A DNA stretch of 35,315 nucleotides from Leptospirales bacterium. Lineage in GTDB: Bacteria > Spirochaetota > Leptospiria > Leptospirales > Leptonemataceae. This document shows, piece after piece, positions 7,742 through 15,162 of this stretch. Made by a program: the position numbers and the translations under genes. Below the pieces are notes generated by a model. The model made no database searches. It had not been told where the DNA came from and was given only the letters and a program-made list of their open reading frames with translations. The number at the start of each line of letters is the position of its first letter. The stretch's first letter is position 1. Location: the NCBI GenBank assembly GCA_016788865.1, contig JAEUSB010000016.1, positions 1 through 35,315 on the forward strand, written 5' to 3'.

Positions 7742-8299
7742 CTACTGTTTCGCGGATGTGGCTGCGATGAGTCGATTCCTGGTTTCCTGATAAGTGGATT
7801 CATCGACATCAAGGCGTTGCAACCAGTTAGAAAAGTAATTCTGCAATTCCGAGATCCGCTCATTTGGACCATGAAAATGAAGCTCGAAATCCTTTCGATT
7901 CTGAATTTTGTCGGCCACGAGCATCTCGTTTACTTCCGCCAGGGGGGAGAGTCGGATTTCCGAAACGGCGGAAATCACATCGCGCGAAAGGTATCCGTTT
8001 GCGATGCTTCTATATTCCATGGCAAGCACCAGTGCATGTGGATCAAATTCGGACAGATCCCGTTGCCAGCTCAAGGATAGATCGGCGTCGCCCTGGAATA
8101 GGGGATGCAGACAGTAGGCCCTCATTGTCAGTTCGGAAGCTCCGCGCCACTCAAGGATTAGCAATGCCTCGTCAATGTGATTGATGTACGGAAGCTTCGT
8201 GCGCTTTGCGGTCCGGTCTCCATAGAATGACCGGACGGCTTTGTATTCAGCGAATGTTCTCACAGATTCTCGCGGATGAAGTCGTGAATCAACTGGCAT
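7742..8299 (-). CDS. conserved hypothetical protein, HD-like motifs
   Basis: A 185-residue protein that I cannot name. It has a conserved-looking central region, KLPYINHIDEALLILEW, then ASELTMRAYCLHPLFQGD, LAMEYRSIAN and ADKIQNRKDFE. The spaced His, HP and Asp residues, and the ADKxxNRKD block that resembles the ADKLHN block of Rel/SpoT hydrolase domains, suggest a distant HD-superfamily phosphohydrolase. That is inference. The ATG at 8299 overlaps the 3' end of the upstream gene by 11 nt. An upstream ATG at 8335 would overlap it by 47 nt. Probably the second gene of a two-gene unit. Confidence 0.6.
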   Translation of the reverse strand: MPVDSRLHPRESVRTFAEYKAVRSFYGDRTAKRTKLPYINHIDEALLILEWRGASELTMRAYCLHPLFQGDADLSLSWQRDLSEFDPHALVLAMEYRSIANGYLSRDVISAVSEIRLSPLAEVNEMLVADKIQNRKDFELHFHGPNERISELQNYFSNWLQRLDVDESTYQETRNRLIAATSAKQ

Positions 8300-8714
8300 C
8301 GGGTGGACTGGAAAGAGAGAAGTTGGAGAAATCAAAGGACATGTCTCTGGCAGGGTCGCTTAGAAGCAGCCGCAGGTGCGATTGTAAGGATGTGTGTGGC
8401 ACGGATTGGATCAAGTCAGTGATCCATTTTGATTCTGAACTAATGGAAATGGCACCGTTGAGCAGAGCCTTAGGATAGTGATACATTGGTCCTTGAAAGT
8501 GATTTTCGTCTTCCCAGCGGTTGGCGCTGGTGAATCCCTTTTCCTTGATCCAGAGCGCGAATCCACCGGACGAATGCAAGAATTCCATGCGGATGATATT
8601 CCCCTCTGAATTCGCCGTGATCTTGATAGAGTAAGAGGTCCGATCCCATTCATCCGTATCCGCAAATACCAGGATCTTTGACGATGCGTCGTTGGTCAGA
8701 TTAGTCAGTCTCAT
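8289..8714 (-). CDS. hypothetical protein
   Basis: A 141-residue soluble protein, unrecognised. It is beta-rich at the N terminus (ASSKILVFADTDEWDRTSYSI) and has a serine-rich C-terminal tail (FSNFSLSSPPDAS). The shape is that of small single-domain accessory or immunity proteins, with no catalytic motif. The ATG at 8714 has a purine-rich GGGGGATC stretch 6 nt upstream. It is divergently transcribed from the dioxygenase gene at 8785 and overlaps the start of the next minus-strand gene. Confidence 0.62.
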   Translation of the reverse strand: MRLTNLTNDASSKILVFADTDEWDRTSYSIKITANSEGNIIRMEFLHSSGGFALWIKEKGFTSANRWEDENHFQGPMYHYPKALLNGAISISSESKWITDLIQSVPHTSLQSHLRLLLSDPARDMSFDFSNFSLSSPPDAS

Positions 8715-8784
8715 ATTTCAGATCCCCCCAGCACGTTTGATTGAAAGGGCTTGCTGGTCGCTGGCATTCTCATAAATCATCCAC

Positions 8785-9507
8785 ATGAGTTCCAGAACAT
8801 GGAGCATAAATCAAGACGGATTTGAAGTCTTACGCGCGGCCTGTCAGAAAGATTCCCTTCGCGAGCTGGACGAGATTCTTAGCGCTGTTTCCCGGTTGGA
8901 TTTGCGGAATGTCCGGCAGCGGGGCGCCGAGACCTATGCTATGCGAAATGTACTTCGAGAAAATAGGCTCGTCGCGACGTTGCGGAAGCTGGATAGCTTG
9001 ATTTCAGCAGTAAAGGGTTACACAGGAAAGTGTTGCGCCGTGCGTGGCATTTACTTTGACAAACCATTTAAAGCCAATTGGTCAGTGCCCTGGCACCAGG
9101 ATTTGACGATTGCTGTTGCGGGAAAACATGAGGTCGACGGGTATTCCAAATGGACCACAAAATCTGGAGTTGTGCATGTTCAACCCCCAACTGAAATTCT
9201 GGAAAAAATGATTACTGCAAGGATTCATCTTGATGACGCGGACGAGAGAAACGGCGCACTGATGGTGGTCGCAAAATCTAACCAGAGAGGTTACATACCG
9301 GCGCGTGAGGTCCGGGAAGTAACAATGAAATCCGAGGTCGCTCGTTGCGACGTGCAGAGGGGAGACATTATGCTAATGCGTCCGCTCTTGCTACACTCCT
9401 CCCGCTCGAGCCAAACCAACCTGAGGCGTCGTGTTTTGCACATCGAGTTCTGCGCAGAAGAGCTGCCGACACCGCTGGAATGGTGCGACCGGATTGATTT
9501 GGGGTGA
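8785..9507 (+). CDS. phytanoyl-CoA dioxygenase (PhyH)-family protein
   Basis: A 240-residue Fe(II)/2-oxoglutarate-dependent oxygenase of the PhyH family. The metal-binding HxD is in VPWHQD (His104, Asp106), and the distal His204 is in LLLHSSRSS. The 2-oxoglutarate-binding Arg is in the following RRRVLHIEF block. The substrate cannot be inferred. It is one of only six plus-strand genes found in the window. It diverges from the minus-strand gene at 8714 and has 70 nt of upstream space for its own promoter, unlike the typical promoterless cassettes. It converges on the unknown gene ending at 9547, and an element-like sequence lies between them. Confidence 0.9.
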   Translation: MSSRTWSINQDGFEVLRAACQKDSLRELDEILSAVSRLDLRNVRQRGAETYAMRNVLRENRLVATLRKLDSLISAVKGYTGKCCAVRGIYFDKPFKANWSVPWHQDLTIAVAGKHEVDGYSKWTTKSGVVHVQPPTEILEKMITARIHLDDADERNGALMVVAKSNQRGYIPAREVREVTMKSEVARCDVQRGDIMLMRPLLLHSSRSSQTNLRRRVLHIEFCAEELPTPLEWCDRIDLG

Positions 9508-9515
9508 GGAAATGT

Positions 9516-9524
9516 CGGTTAACG
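9516..9524 (-). repeat. degenerate junction arm (candidate)
   Basis: CGGTTAACG, two mismatches from the consensus, sits in the 39-nt gap between the convergent plus-strand dioxygenase gene and the minus-strand gene ending at 9547. Its position at a cassette boundary supports it, but the sequence alone is weak. Confidence 0.4.
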
Positions 9525-9546
9525 TCCCCTGGTTGGCCTGCCTTCG

Positions 9547-10560
9547 TTACAACGTCTCAAGACAATATGCACGCGATTGGTTTTCGCGTGGCCCCAGTTT
9601 GGATTTGCTCCTGAAGGCTGACAGGAAGAGCTTGAGTTCCTTTATTTGACTTCTGTTGAAATAGGCTTTGATCGGATTTTTTTCCGCGAACTTGAGCAGT
9701 GTGGGCCCCAGGGCTAATCCGCCGGGCCTTCTTCCGTTGCTCAGAATGTATTCCAGAGATTCCAGGGCTACGAATGAATAAGGGCGGCCCCTATCCAGGA
9801 GGGCGCACAGAGCTTCGATTGTTGGGCGACTGTAGGCAGCAGGGAGAACCCAGGCCCCGGGTCGCGCAGGATCGCCAAGAAAATCAAGCGCCAGAGACAG
9901 GGTAGTCTCCGACGAGTTAGATTCCAGTGTCCTGGAAATCAGCTGTGCGAATTCTTCCGCGTCTCTAATCTGCCCCGGTTTTTCCCAAAGCTTAAGCAGG
10001 GGATGGGTTCCGGACGGTCTGGTCTTTGAAACAGGAAAACTACTGCGCTCGGAGCATTCAAAGAACCTACCAGCTAAAACCTGATAGGTGAGGTTCAATT
10101 CCGGAAGGAACTGGCGCAATGCAGTATCCAGTAACGCGAAAGCTTCGAGAGCGTCATCGAAATCTGACAGGTTGCGTTTGGCAACCTCCAGCTTTTCTGA
10201 CTTAAGTGCATAAAAGGCGTCTTCATTCTCTGCCGAGAAGTGAGTTATTCCGTTTTCCGCACCCACAGCCATCGCTGAACCCAGGTCATCGTCAAACCAG
10301 CACAACAAGATGCTTTCTTCTGCCGCGCAAGCTGCAGCGATCTCCACAGAAGTGCGAATTTCTGGATGAACGGGCCAGTTGGTTGTTACGGAGGCGCCAA
10401 CCTTTCCCTGGGCGAATACCTGGAAGACCCCAAACGGTGCAGGAGAACCAGCGAAATCGACTCCCGATAGACTGAATTTGACTCCGGGAAATGCGGTCGT
10501 CAATGCGGAATGTTTTGTACGAAGATCCAAAGCTGCTCTCTGTAAGAAGAAATGTTCCAT
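9547..10560 (-). CDS. hypothetical protein, 337 residues
   Basis: A large soluble protein of unknown family. The N-terminal half is alpha/beta, with TSVEIAAACAAEESILLCWFDDDLGSAMAVGAENG. A helical, HEAT-like C-terminal half includes LISRTLESNSSETTLSLALDFLGDP and TIEALCALLDRGRPYSFVALESLEYILSNG, fitting two helical repeats. There is no signal peptide. The start ATG at 10560 lies 2 nt after the stop of the upstream membrane-protein gene (TAACCATGG), so translation is probably coupled. The pairing suggests a soluble partner of that membrane protein. Confidence 0.65.
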   Translation of the reverse strand: MEHFFLQRAALDLRTKHSALTTAFPGVKFSLSGVDFAGSPAPFGVFQVFAQGKVGASVTTNWPVHPEIRTSVEIAAACAAEESILLCWFDDDLGSAMAVGAENGITHFSAENEDAFYALKSEKLEVAKRNLSDFDDALEAFALLDTALRQFLPELNLTYQVLAGRFFECSERSSFPVSKTRPSGTHPLLKLWEKPGQIRDAEEFAQLISRTLESNSSETTLSLALDFLGDPARPGAWVLPAAYSRPTIEALCALLDRGRPYSFVALESLEYILSNGRRPGGLALGPTLLKFAEKNPIKAYFNRSQIKELKLFLSAFRSKSKLGPRENQSRAYCLETL

Positions 10561-10562
10561 GG

Positions 10563-11411
10563 TTAGGCCACATTGTGCCGCGGATTATTTTTTGAATCAA
10601 GGATTCCCGATGGGTCGTGATTTCCCTTGATTCGGGACAGGAACGGGGCGAAATCTTCAGGCGAAAGGGACAGGAGAACGCCCGGGGATTTGCGAAATTC
10701 CAGTACGGTAGAATCCCACCACAAAATTCGGCGCGGCGCAGCTACAATGTCGGACCATGGGATGAACAGTGGTGGATGACCCAGGCGAAATAACAAAGTC
10801 ATACGCATGTAGAACCCTGCGTCATCTCCGGCTACGACGAGGCAGCTGCGGAACGTTACCCCGCACATATTGCCCGAGATCCAACCGCTGTTGTTTCCCG
10901 GGAACTTTCCCTTGAGGGGGTAATTTTCTGAAAGCCACTGCCAGCCGCTGAAGGCTGCAAGCGCGAAGGAAACGCCGAACCACATCGCGACGAATATCAG
11001 GGGAAAGGGCAGGACGAAATCGTTCTGACGCCAATGAAGAAGGTCAAACTCTCGCATCGCGGACAGCAACAGTGTCACAACAAGGTAGAGAACCGTATAG
11101 AAGCGGATCCGCCGCGCACTTCCAACAGGGATAAATAAGATTCCCGGATACGACTGAAGGAAGTTGGCCCCACCGAGTCCAAGAATCCAAATGGCAATCA
11201 GTGCAATTGGAAGCCACACAATGTACGCCGTGAGCGGATTCTCAGGGAGCAACCGGAATAGAAATCCACTGTTAATCCAGAGTAGCCACAGCATGAGCAA
11301 CCTCAAGTAGCCGCCTTTCAGTTCCGGGTTTCGCTGAAGGCGCCAGCTGACGTTGTGCCACGAATACAGGGCGAGAACTATTGATACCGCGATTGGGAAG
11401 ATGCCGTTCAT
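10563..11411 (-). CDS. multi-pass membrane protein with cytoplasmic C-terminal domain
   Basis: A 282-residue protein with about five hydrophobic segments in its first 165 residues: around residues 3-17, 37-52, 62-80, 105-120 and 136-158. A soluble C-terminal domain follows, with the strand pattern VTFRSCLVVAGDDAGFYMRM, then FRLGHPPLFIPWSDI. This is the layout of PH-like or bPH2-type domains that end in an IPWSDI block. The pattern is common in uncharacterised proteins, so no function is assigned. The ATG at 11411 stands 25 nt after the junction element at 11436, the spacing expected for a cassette gene. It is coupled to the downstream gene at 10560. Confidence 0.7.
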   Translation of the reverse strand: MNGIFPIAVSIVLALYSWHNVSWRLQRNPELKGGYLRLLMLWLLWINSGFLFRLLPENPLTAYIVWLPIALIAIWILGLGGANFLQSYPGILFIPVGSARRIRFYTVLYLVVTLLLSAMREFDLLHWRQNDFVLPFPLIFVAMWFGVSFALAAFSGWQWLSENYPLKGKFPGNNSGWISGNMCGVTFRSCLVVAGDDAGFYMRMTLLFRLGHPPLFIPWSDIVAAPRRILWWDSTVLEFRKSPGVLLSLSPEDFAPFLSRIKGNHDPSGILDSKNNPRHNVA

Positions 11412-11435
11412 ATTTTTTGAAACTACCTCTGCTAT

Positions 11436-11460
11436 CGGCTAACGTGCGCTAAGCAAAGAT
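11436..11460 (-). repeat. cassette-junction element, one arm conserved
   Basis: CGGCTAACG at 11436-11444 reads GTTAGCCG in gene direction and keeps the GTTRRRY box, apart from its final purine pattern. The distal arm is not clear. The upstream gene stops at 11449, inside the element region. The next start is 25 nt away. Confidence 0.55.
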
Positions 11461-12099
11461 TCTCTGAATAACGGAGGCGTCCACCGGTCGATAAACCGAT
11501 TCGCGGGGTACAATGAGCTGATCGAGTTTCCTTGCTCGCACGTGTTTTGCGTTCGCTTGAACAAAAGAAGTAATGTCTTCAATGCTCAATATGCCCTCCG
11601 TTGCGTATTCATGGAGCGTGCGGCCGCGAAGACCAAGCTGGATGGCTTTTCTATGTACGGGCTGCCCGTAGGGGTCGTGATCCGGGTCCCATTGCATGCG
11701 CACATCCGATTGTCCGCCCAACTGCCGCCAGCGAGCTTCCGTACCATAAACTTCAGGTAGAAATGTAGAGTGAATAGCCCGGCTGAGAATCATCTCAAAG
11801 AAATGACGCCGGAGGGTAATGGCCAGAATGACCTCCTGGTTTTCTTTTTCTGCCCAGCCGGCGCGGAACATCATCCAGAGAAAATTAGGCTTTATCCAGC
11901 TCATCCGGTTGAATGAGAAAGATCCGCCGAAAGTTTGATGGGCAACCGCATAGTCGGCAATCTCGCGATTGTACGCCTGATAGACCACGATTGAATTCTC
12001 ATCAAACTGTGCAACTATATGCTTACCGTCAGCTGGCCATGACTGAGCCTGTTCCATGTATTTAGCATATTGAAGCGGCAAGTTTGCTTCCCCTTTCAC
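11449..12099 (-). CDS. DUF4291 protein
   Basis: A protein of about 216 residues with the full DUF4291 pattern: SIVVYQAYNREIADYAV near the N terminus, then MSWIKPNFLWMMFRAGWA, EVILAITLRRHFFE, VRMQWDPDHDP, RKAIQLGLRG and ILSIEDIT. The family is cytoplasmic, widespread as single accessory genes, and without a defined activity. The start is uncertain. GTG at 12099 lies 9 nt past the junction core, while a TTG at codon 7 is better placed behind AAAGGGGAAG, and an ATG follows at codon 15. The extremely short distance to the element fits a promoterless cassette. Confidence 0.9.
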   Translation of the reverse strand: MKGEANLPLQYAKYMEQAQSWPADGKHIVAQFDENSIVVYQAYNREIADYAVAHQTFGGSFSFNRMSWIKPNFLWMMFRAGWAEKENQEVILAITLRRHFFEMILSRAIHSTFLPEVYGTEARWRQLGGQSDVRMQWDPDHDPYGQPVHRKAIQLGLRGRTLHEYATEGILSIEDITSFVQANAKHVRARKLDQLIVPRESVYRPVDASVIQRIFA

Positions 12100-12107
12100 G
12101 GTGTGAG

Positions 12108-12135
12108 CGCATAACGTTTATTGTAATGGAGTAGA
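12108..12135 (-). repeat. cassette-junction element, one arm conserved
   Basis: CGCATAACG at 12108-12116 is an exact copy of the conserved arm. The second arm is eroded (TTATTGTAATGG follows). The element fills most of the 38 nt between the stop at 12138 and the start at 12099. Confidence 0.72.
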
Positions 12136-12137
12136 TC

Positions 12138-12617
12138 TCAAATCGATTGGTCCAGATGATCATTCCACACTTTTGCGGCCTGCTCGTGCGAATCAACGCC
12201 ATTCCAAAAATCCTCTGTGAATCCGTCCGGATCGGTCACCTTGAGCTCCATGAATTTAGGACGGTGGACTGCAAAGCCCTTTGCGTGATCTGCCGGTCTG
12301 TACGGAATGGCGAAAACAGCGCTTCCCGTAGGGCTGCGGCTATCCGCCGCTTCGACAATGACGGCATCAATCTTGCCAGCCTCCAGGGTTACGAAGCCAT
12401 CGAATGCAAGCAGCGCCAGGCCCGGTCGTTTCTGTTGTTGCAAGAAGTACTCCCTGGCCTTCTGAACGCCCTCTTCGAGCATTTCCGAAGCAAAGCGATG
12501 CACGTCGCGCTTGCCGTCGCTTTCGATCCCCACGAACGGAATCAGCGGTCCGCCATCAGAAACGGACCAAACAGCGTGCGCAGTTAGAAACCCAATGAAC
12601 GCAGGAAAGTCTTTCAT
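12138..12617 (-). CDS. hypothetical protein
   Basis: A 159-residue soluble protein, unrecognised. It looks like one alpha/beta domain with ALLAFDGFVTLEAGKIDAVIVEAADSRS in the middle. The C terminus is rich in aromatic and charged residues (TEDFWNGVDSHEQAAKVWNDHLDQSI). The ATG at 12617 has a good ribosome binding site, GAGGAT, 5 nt upstream. It is divergent from the Imm35-like gene at 12668, with 50 nt between the two start codons. This genome is the only basis for calling it real: it has a proper start signal and ends right at a junction element. Confidence 0.68.
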   Translation of the reverse strand: MKDFPAFIGFLTAHAVWSVSDGGPLIPFVGIESDGKRDVHRFASEMLEEGVQKAREYFLQQQKRPGLALLAFDGFVTLEAGKIDAVIVEAADSRSPTGSAVFAIPYRPADHAKGFAVHRPKFMELKVTDPDGFTEDFWNGVDSHEQAAKVWNDHLDQSI

Positions 12618-12667
12618 ATTTATCCTCGGACCGATACTCTGGCCATCAAATTCCTGCAGGTATTAGC

Positions 12668-13384
12668 ATGTTAACCTACCGCAGAAAAGATTTTAGCAGG
12701 CTGGATGCAATCACCCTTGGGGAGATCTTAAGTAATATGTGCAATCGAGAGTTTGGGAAATCCGCGCCCGTATCGCTTCAGCCAACCCTGAACATTGGGT
12801 CCAGTGACTCCGACTGCACTGGCATGCTGATCCCGGTGGACGACTACTTTAGAGAAGCAATAGTCTATGATTGTGACACGGGCAAAATGGCCATGGTAGA
12901 CCTTGAGGAAATTCAAAATCAAGATGCGAATGATGCAGGGTTCACTGGCTACATCCTGGAAATCCGGGATGGTACCCTGTCAGAATGGCCGTCGAAAGCA
13001 ACCCGCTTGGCCGTACTCGAACAATGCCGTGAGATGGCAGAACGATTTGCAGCAAGCAGATTCGCAGGTGGACTACCAATCGACATGGACAAGGCCAGGG
13101 AAAAGATTCAGAGTTTCCTAAACAACACAGATGGTGAACGTCTGATAGTCACGGAGGCCCAGAATTTCTTCGATCAGGGTTGGTTGTTTTACTATGAAAC
13201 CGAGTCATTCGTGCAGACTGGTGATGATCAGTATGCGATGTTAGGCAACGTTCCCTATTTCGTCGACAGATATACGGGCAGAGTCTACTTGAAGTCGTTT
13301 CAACTGGATGAAGGCCAGTTCCTGCATCGATTCCTGGAAGGGCGAGAAATCCCCCTGCCTTTCCCGGATACTTCAGTCGGCTGA
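12668..13384 (+). CDS. protein with C-terminal Imm35/YrhB-like domain
   Basis: A 238-residue plus-strand protein. The last 90 residues match the pattern of the immunity protein 35/YrhB fold: an N-terminal helix, then GWLFYYETESFVQTGDD, then MLGNVPYFVDRYTGRVY. The GN-P-VDR-TG signature is characteristic of that family. The first 140 residues are an additional domain of unknown type, containing GYILEIRDGTLSEWP. Imm35 proteins are predicted antitoxins of polymorphic toxin systems, but no toxin gene is present. The gene runs opposite to its neighbours, has its own upstream space shared with the divergent gene at 12617, and converges on the gene ending at 13399. Confidence 0.72.
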   Translation: MLTYRRKDFSRLDAITLGEILSNMCNREFGKSAPVSLQPTLNIGSSDSDCTGMLIPVDDYFREAIVYDCDTGKMAMVDLEEIQNQDANDAGFTGYILEIRDGTLSEWPSKATRLAVLEQCREMAERFAASRFAGGLPIDMDKAREKIQSFLNNTDGERLIVTEAQNFFDQGWLFYYETESFVQTGDDQYAMLGNVPYFVDRYTGRVYLKSFQLDEGQFLHRFLEGREIPLPFPDTSVG

Positions 13385-13398
13385 TTGGTTTTGCGTTC

Positions 13399-13863
13399 TC
13401 AATTCCAGAAGCGCCACCATGGGCGTGAACAGCTTTCCAATGCTTTGCGTATCATTTTCGCGGTCTGGCTGTCGGATTCAGTAGCCATCGCACGCTGGAG
13501 GTGCGGCGTTGCGAATCTTGTGGGGCGCTCTGAAATAGTCCAGGCGGTCCAGAAGCGAACGCGCGCGTTCTTGTTCGCAAGCCCGGTCATGGTAGAATCA
13601 GGAAAGCGGGGGAGCAGGTCTCGGAGTAGTTCTGCATAGCGGTGCTCATCGCGCCAGATATCATCTTGCCCGTCTCCATCTTGCGGGGACCTTGCGGAGA
13701 AAGTTTCCCATTCAGTGGCAAGTGCCTCAAGCTTGAGAATGATCTCCTGAACCTCTTCCTCTGTGCACAACTCCGCCACCCGAGTTGGGAACGAGGAGTA
13801 CAGCCTTTCCTGGACGTCTCTTGATCCATGAACTTCGTCGATTATCTGTTGGAGTCTACCCAT
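13399..13863 (-). CDS. HEAT-like helical hypothetical protein
   Basis: A 154-residue, mostly helical protein. The C-terminal part reads as a HEAT-type repeat: ARVRFWTAWTISERPTRFATPHLQRAM, then AKMIRKALESC. The remainder is helical with no motif. Proteins of this size and type are common accessory or immunity-like genes. The start is ATG at 13863, 6 nt from a possible degenerate element whose GTTATCA lies just upstream in gene direction. It ends 14 nt from the convergent Imm35-like gene. Confidence 0.65.
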   Translation of the reverse strand: MGRLQQIIDEVHGSRDVQERLYSSFPTRVAELCTEEEVQEIILKLEALATEWETFSARSPQDGDGQDDIWRDEHRYAELLRDLLPRFPDSTMTGLANKNARVRFWTAWTISERPTRFATPHLQRAMATESDSQTAKMIRKALESCSRPWWRFWN

Positions 13864-13868
13864 GAGTG

Positions 13869-13877
13869 TTGATAACG
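13869..13877 (-). repeat. degenerate junction arm (candidate)
   Basis: TTGATAACG, three mismatches from the consensus, lies between the stop at 13903 and the start at 13863. It resembles the AGATAACAT variant at 27081. A second arm is not recognised. Confidence 0.35.
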
Positions 13878-13902
13878 ACCCTGGGATTTGTTTCGGCGCT
13901 TT

Positions 13903-14430
13903 TCATGGCAGCTCCACTTTCTCAAGGCGCATTGAAGACAGATCAAGACGGACGCCAAGCAGGTTTCCCCGTAATTGCGTAGACACCCAGGAAAGTAGAC
14001 CCTGGTGAACACGGGGCGGCCAGTATTCGGTCTCGAATGCGCGCTGGGCTGCGTGGTACTGCTCCCATTCTTCTGGTGAGACGTCGCCAGGGGAAGCTTG
14101 GTAATATTCCAGTACCGTGACCCATTCTTCCGGCGGCGCCAGCGGTGCTATCAGGCTGTCGTCCATGCTTGATGCCATACGGGCAAACTCACCAGGATTG
14201 ACCCTGGCCAGCGCTGTTAGGTCGATACTGAGCAGCTTTGCCAGTTCAGGAAGTTCGGTCAGCGATGTGAACTCTGTGACATGCAACCCAACTGGTAGTG
14301 GGAAAGCCAGGGTGAACCGTGTGGGCACGGGCGGAGTGTGGAGTTCATATTCAAACGGGTTGGATTGAACGGAGTAGGCAAGCCGAATTCCGTCCTGTTC
14401 AATTCGGGATATCTCACGGTGGAAGATCAT
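13903..14430 (-). CDS. hypothetical protein
   Basis: A 175-residue soluble protein without a recognised family. The N-terminal region is beta-rich (RFTLAFPLPVGLHVTEF). The C-terminal region is acidic and aromatic (PPEEWVTVLEYY, SPEEWEQYHAAQRAFETEYW) and contains three W/E-rich helices. The end (GVRLDLSSMRLEKVELP) is a beta hairpin. ATG at 14430 lies 26 nt after the exact junction core at 14456, as expected of a cassette gene. Confidence 0.65.
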   Translation of the reverse strand: MIFHREISRIEQDGIRLAYSVQSNPFEYELHTPPVPTRFTLAFPLPVGLHVTEFTSLTELPELAKLLSIDLTALARVNPGEFARMASSMDDSLIAPLAPPEEWVTVLEYYQASPGDVSPEEWEQYHAAQRAFETEYWPPRVHQGLLSWVSTQLRGNLLGVRLDLSSMRLEKVELP

Positions 14431-14455
14431 TGTTTTTGATTCTTTATTTCAAGGT

Positions 14456-14485
14456 CGCATAACGTTAATAGATTCAGGAGGCCTT
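14456..14485 (-). repeat. cassette-junction element, one arm conserved
   Basis: CGCATAACG at 14456-14464 is an exact copy. No GTTATGC-like partner follows. Instead, GGAGGCC stands at about 14477-14483. The gene upstream in gene direction stops at 14512, and the next start is 26 nt away. Confidence 0.68.
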
Positions 14486-14511
14486 CCGGAGCCATTGCCG
14501 TTGGCCTGTCG

Positions 14512-14718
14512 CTACTCACCGAGAGTCTTATTAATTTCTTCCTCAGTCAGATACCGTTTAATCTTGGGGGGAGGCTGTGTGAAATCGATATCATATTTTT
14601 GGTCATCATAGAATCTATCTTCGCGAGATCTTAACATTAACCAGCCGCTCAGCTCCACAAGCTGGTTCAGGTATCTGGACTCGTCAGACAATAGGTCTCT
14701 GATTTGTACGGATATCAT
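14512..14718 (-). CDS. small hypothetical protein
   Basis: A 68-residue protein starting at ATG 14718, which is preceded by AAGGAAAC. A longer frame to 14757 lacks such a site. The core ESRYLNQLVELSGWLMLRSREDRFYDD has the look of the first strands of an OB-like or small beta fold, and the C terminus is charged (YLTEEEINKTLGE). No family is recognised. It lies back to back with the ArsR-family gene across a 105-nt intergenic region. Confidence 0.55.
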   Translation of the reverse strand: MISVQIRDLLSDESRYLNQLVELSGWLMLRSREDRFYDDQKYDIDFTQPPPKIKRYLTEEEINKTLGE

Positions 14719-14773
14719 CTGTTTCCTTGTGCACGCCCATTGGTGTACGAGCGACAAAAGCTCCCGACAATGG

Positions 14774-14812
14774 TTGACGAGAATCCTGTATATAATTTAA
14801 TGCTTATATAAG
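14774..14812 (+). promoter_or_regulatory. candidate promoter and operator for the ArsR-SRPBCC operon
   Basis: TTGACG at 14774-14779 is a good -35 box, with TTTAAT at 14796-14801 after 16 bp as one possible -10. A perfect TATAAT at 14791-14796 is too close to that -35 but could pair with a weaker one. A 10-bp palindrome, CTTATATAAG, at 14803-14812 overlaps the likely transcription start, 11 nt before the ArsR-family start codon. It is a plausible autoregulatory operator. This is by inspection only. Confidence 0.5.
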
Positions 14813-14823
14813 ACATTGCGTAT

Positions 14824-15162
14824 ATGAACTCTTCACTCGACTCTACCTTCGCTGCACTGGCTGATCCCACGCGCCGCGCTATACTGATGCGTCTTGCCAG
14901 GGGAGAGACAACTGTGATGAACCTGGCAAAGCCGTTCAAAATGAGCCAGCCGGCTATCTCGCAGCATCTCAAGGTCCTGGCTGAAGCTGGCCTTATTACC
15001 ACAACCGTTCGTGGGCAGGAGAGACCGCGTAGACTCGAAACGGCACCACTGAAGAAGGCAATCGATTGGATTGAGAAATACCGGCAGATGTGGGAGAAGC
15101 GTTACAAGGTACTCGATGGACTACTTGAAGAATTACAAACGATGCAAGGAGACAAAAAGTGA
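14824..15162 (+). CDS. ArsR/SmtB-family (SdpR-like) winged-helix repressor
   Basis: A 112-residue winged-helix regulator. It opens with FAALADPTRRAILMRLARGETTV, continues with the recognition helix in MSQPAISQHLKVLAEAGLI, then the wing TTVRGQERPRRLE. There is no metal-binding ELCVCDL motif, so it belongs to the non-metal branch that sits before SRPBCC genes and probably represses its own operon. The C terminus (WIEKYRQMWEKRYKVLDGLLEELQ) is the usual dimerisation helix of this branch. The stop overlaps the next start by 4 nt (GTGA). It is a plus-strand operon that carries its own promoter within a minus-strand array. Confidence 0.92.
   Translation: MNSSLDSTFAALADPTRRAILMRLARGETTVMNLAKPFKMSQPAISQHLKVLAEAGLITTTVRGQERPRRLETAPLKKAIDWIEKYRQMWEKRYKVLDGLLEELQTMQGDKK

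Noticed and set aside
10561..10568. GTTAGGC-like core between the coupled genes at 10560/10563
   Set aside because: It reads GGTTAGGC on the plus strand, but the arms are absent, the orientation is opposite and the two genes are translationally coupled, so it is probably chance.
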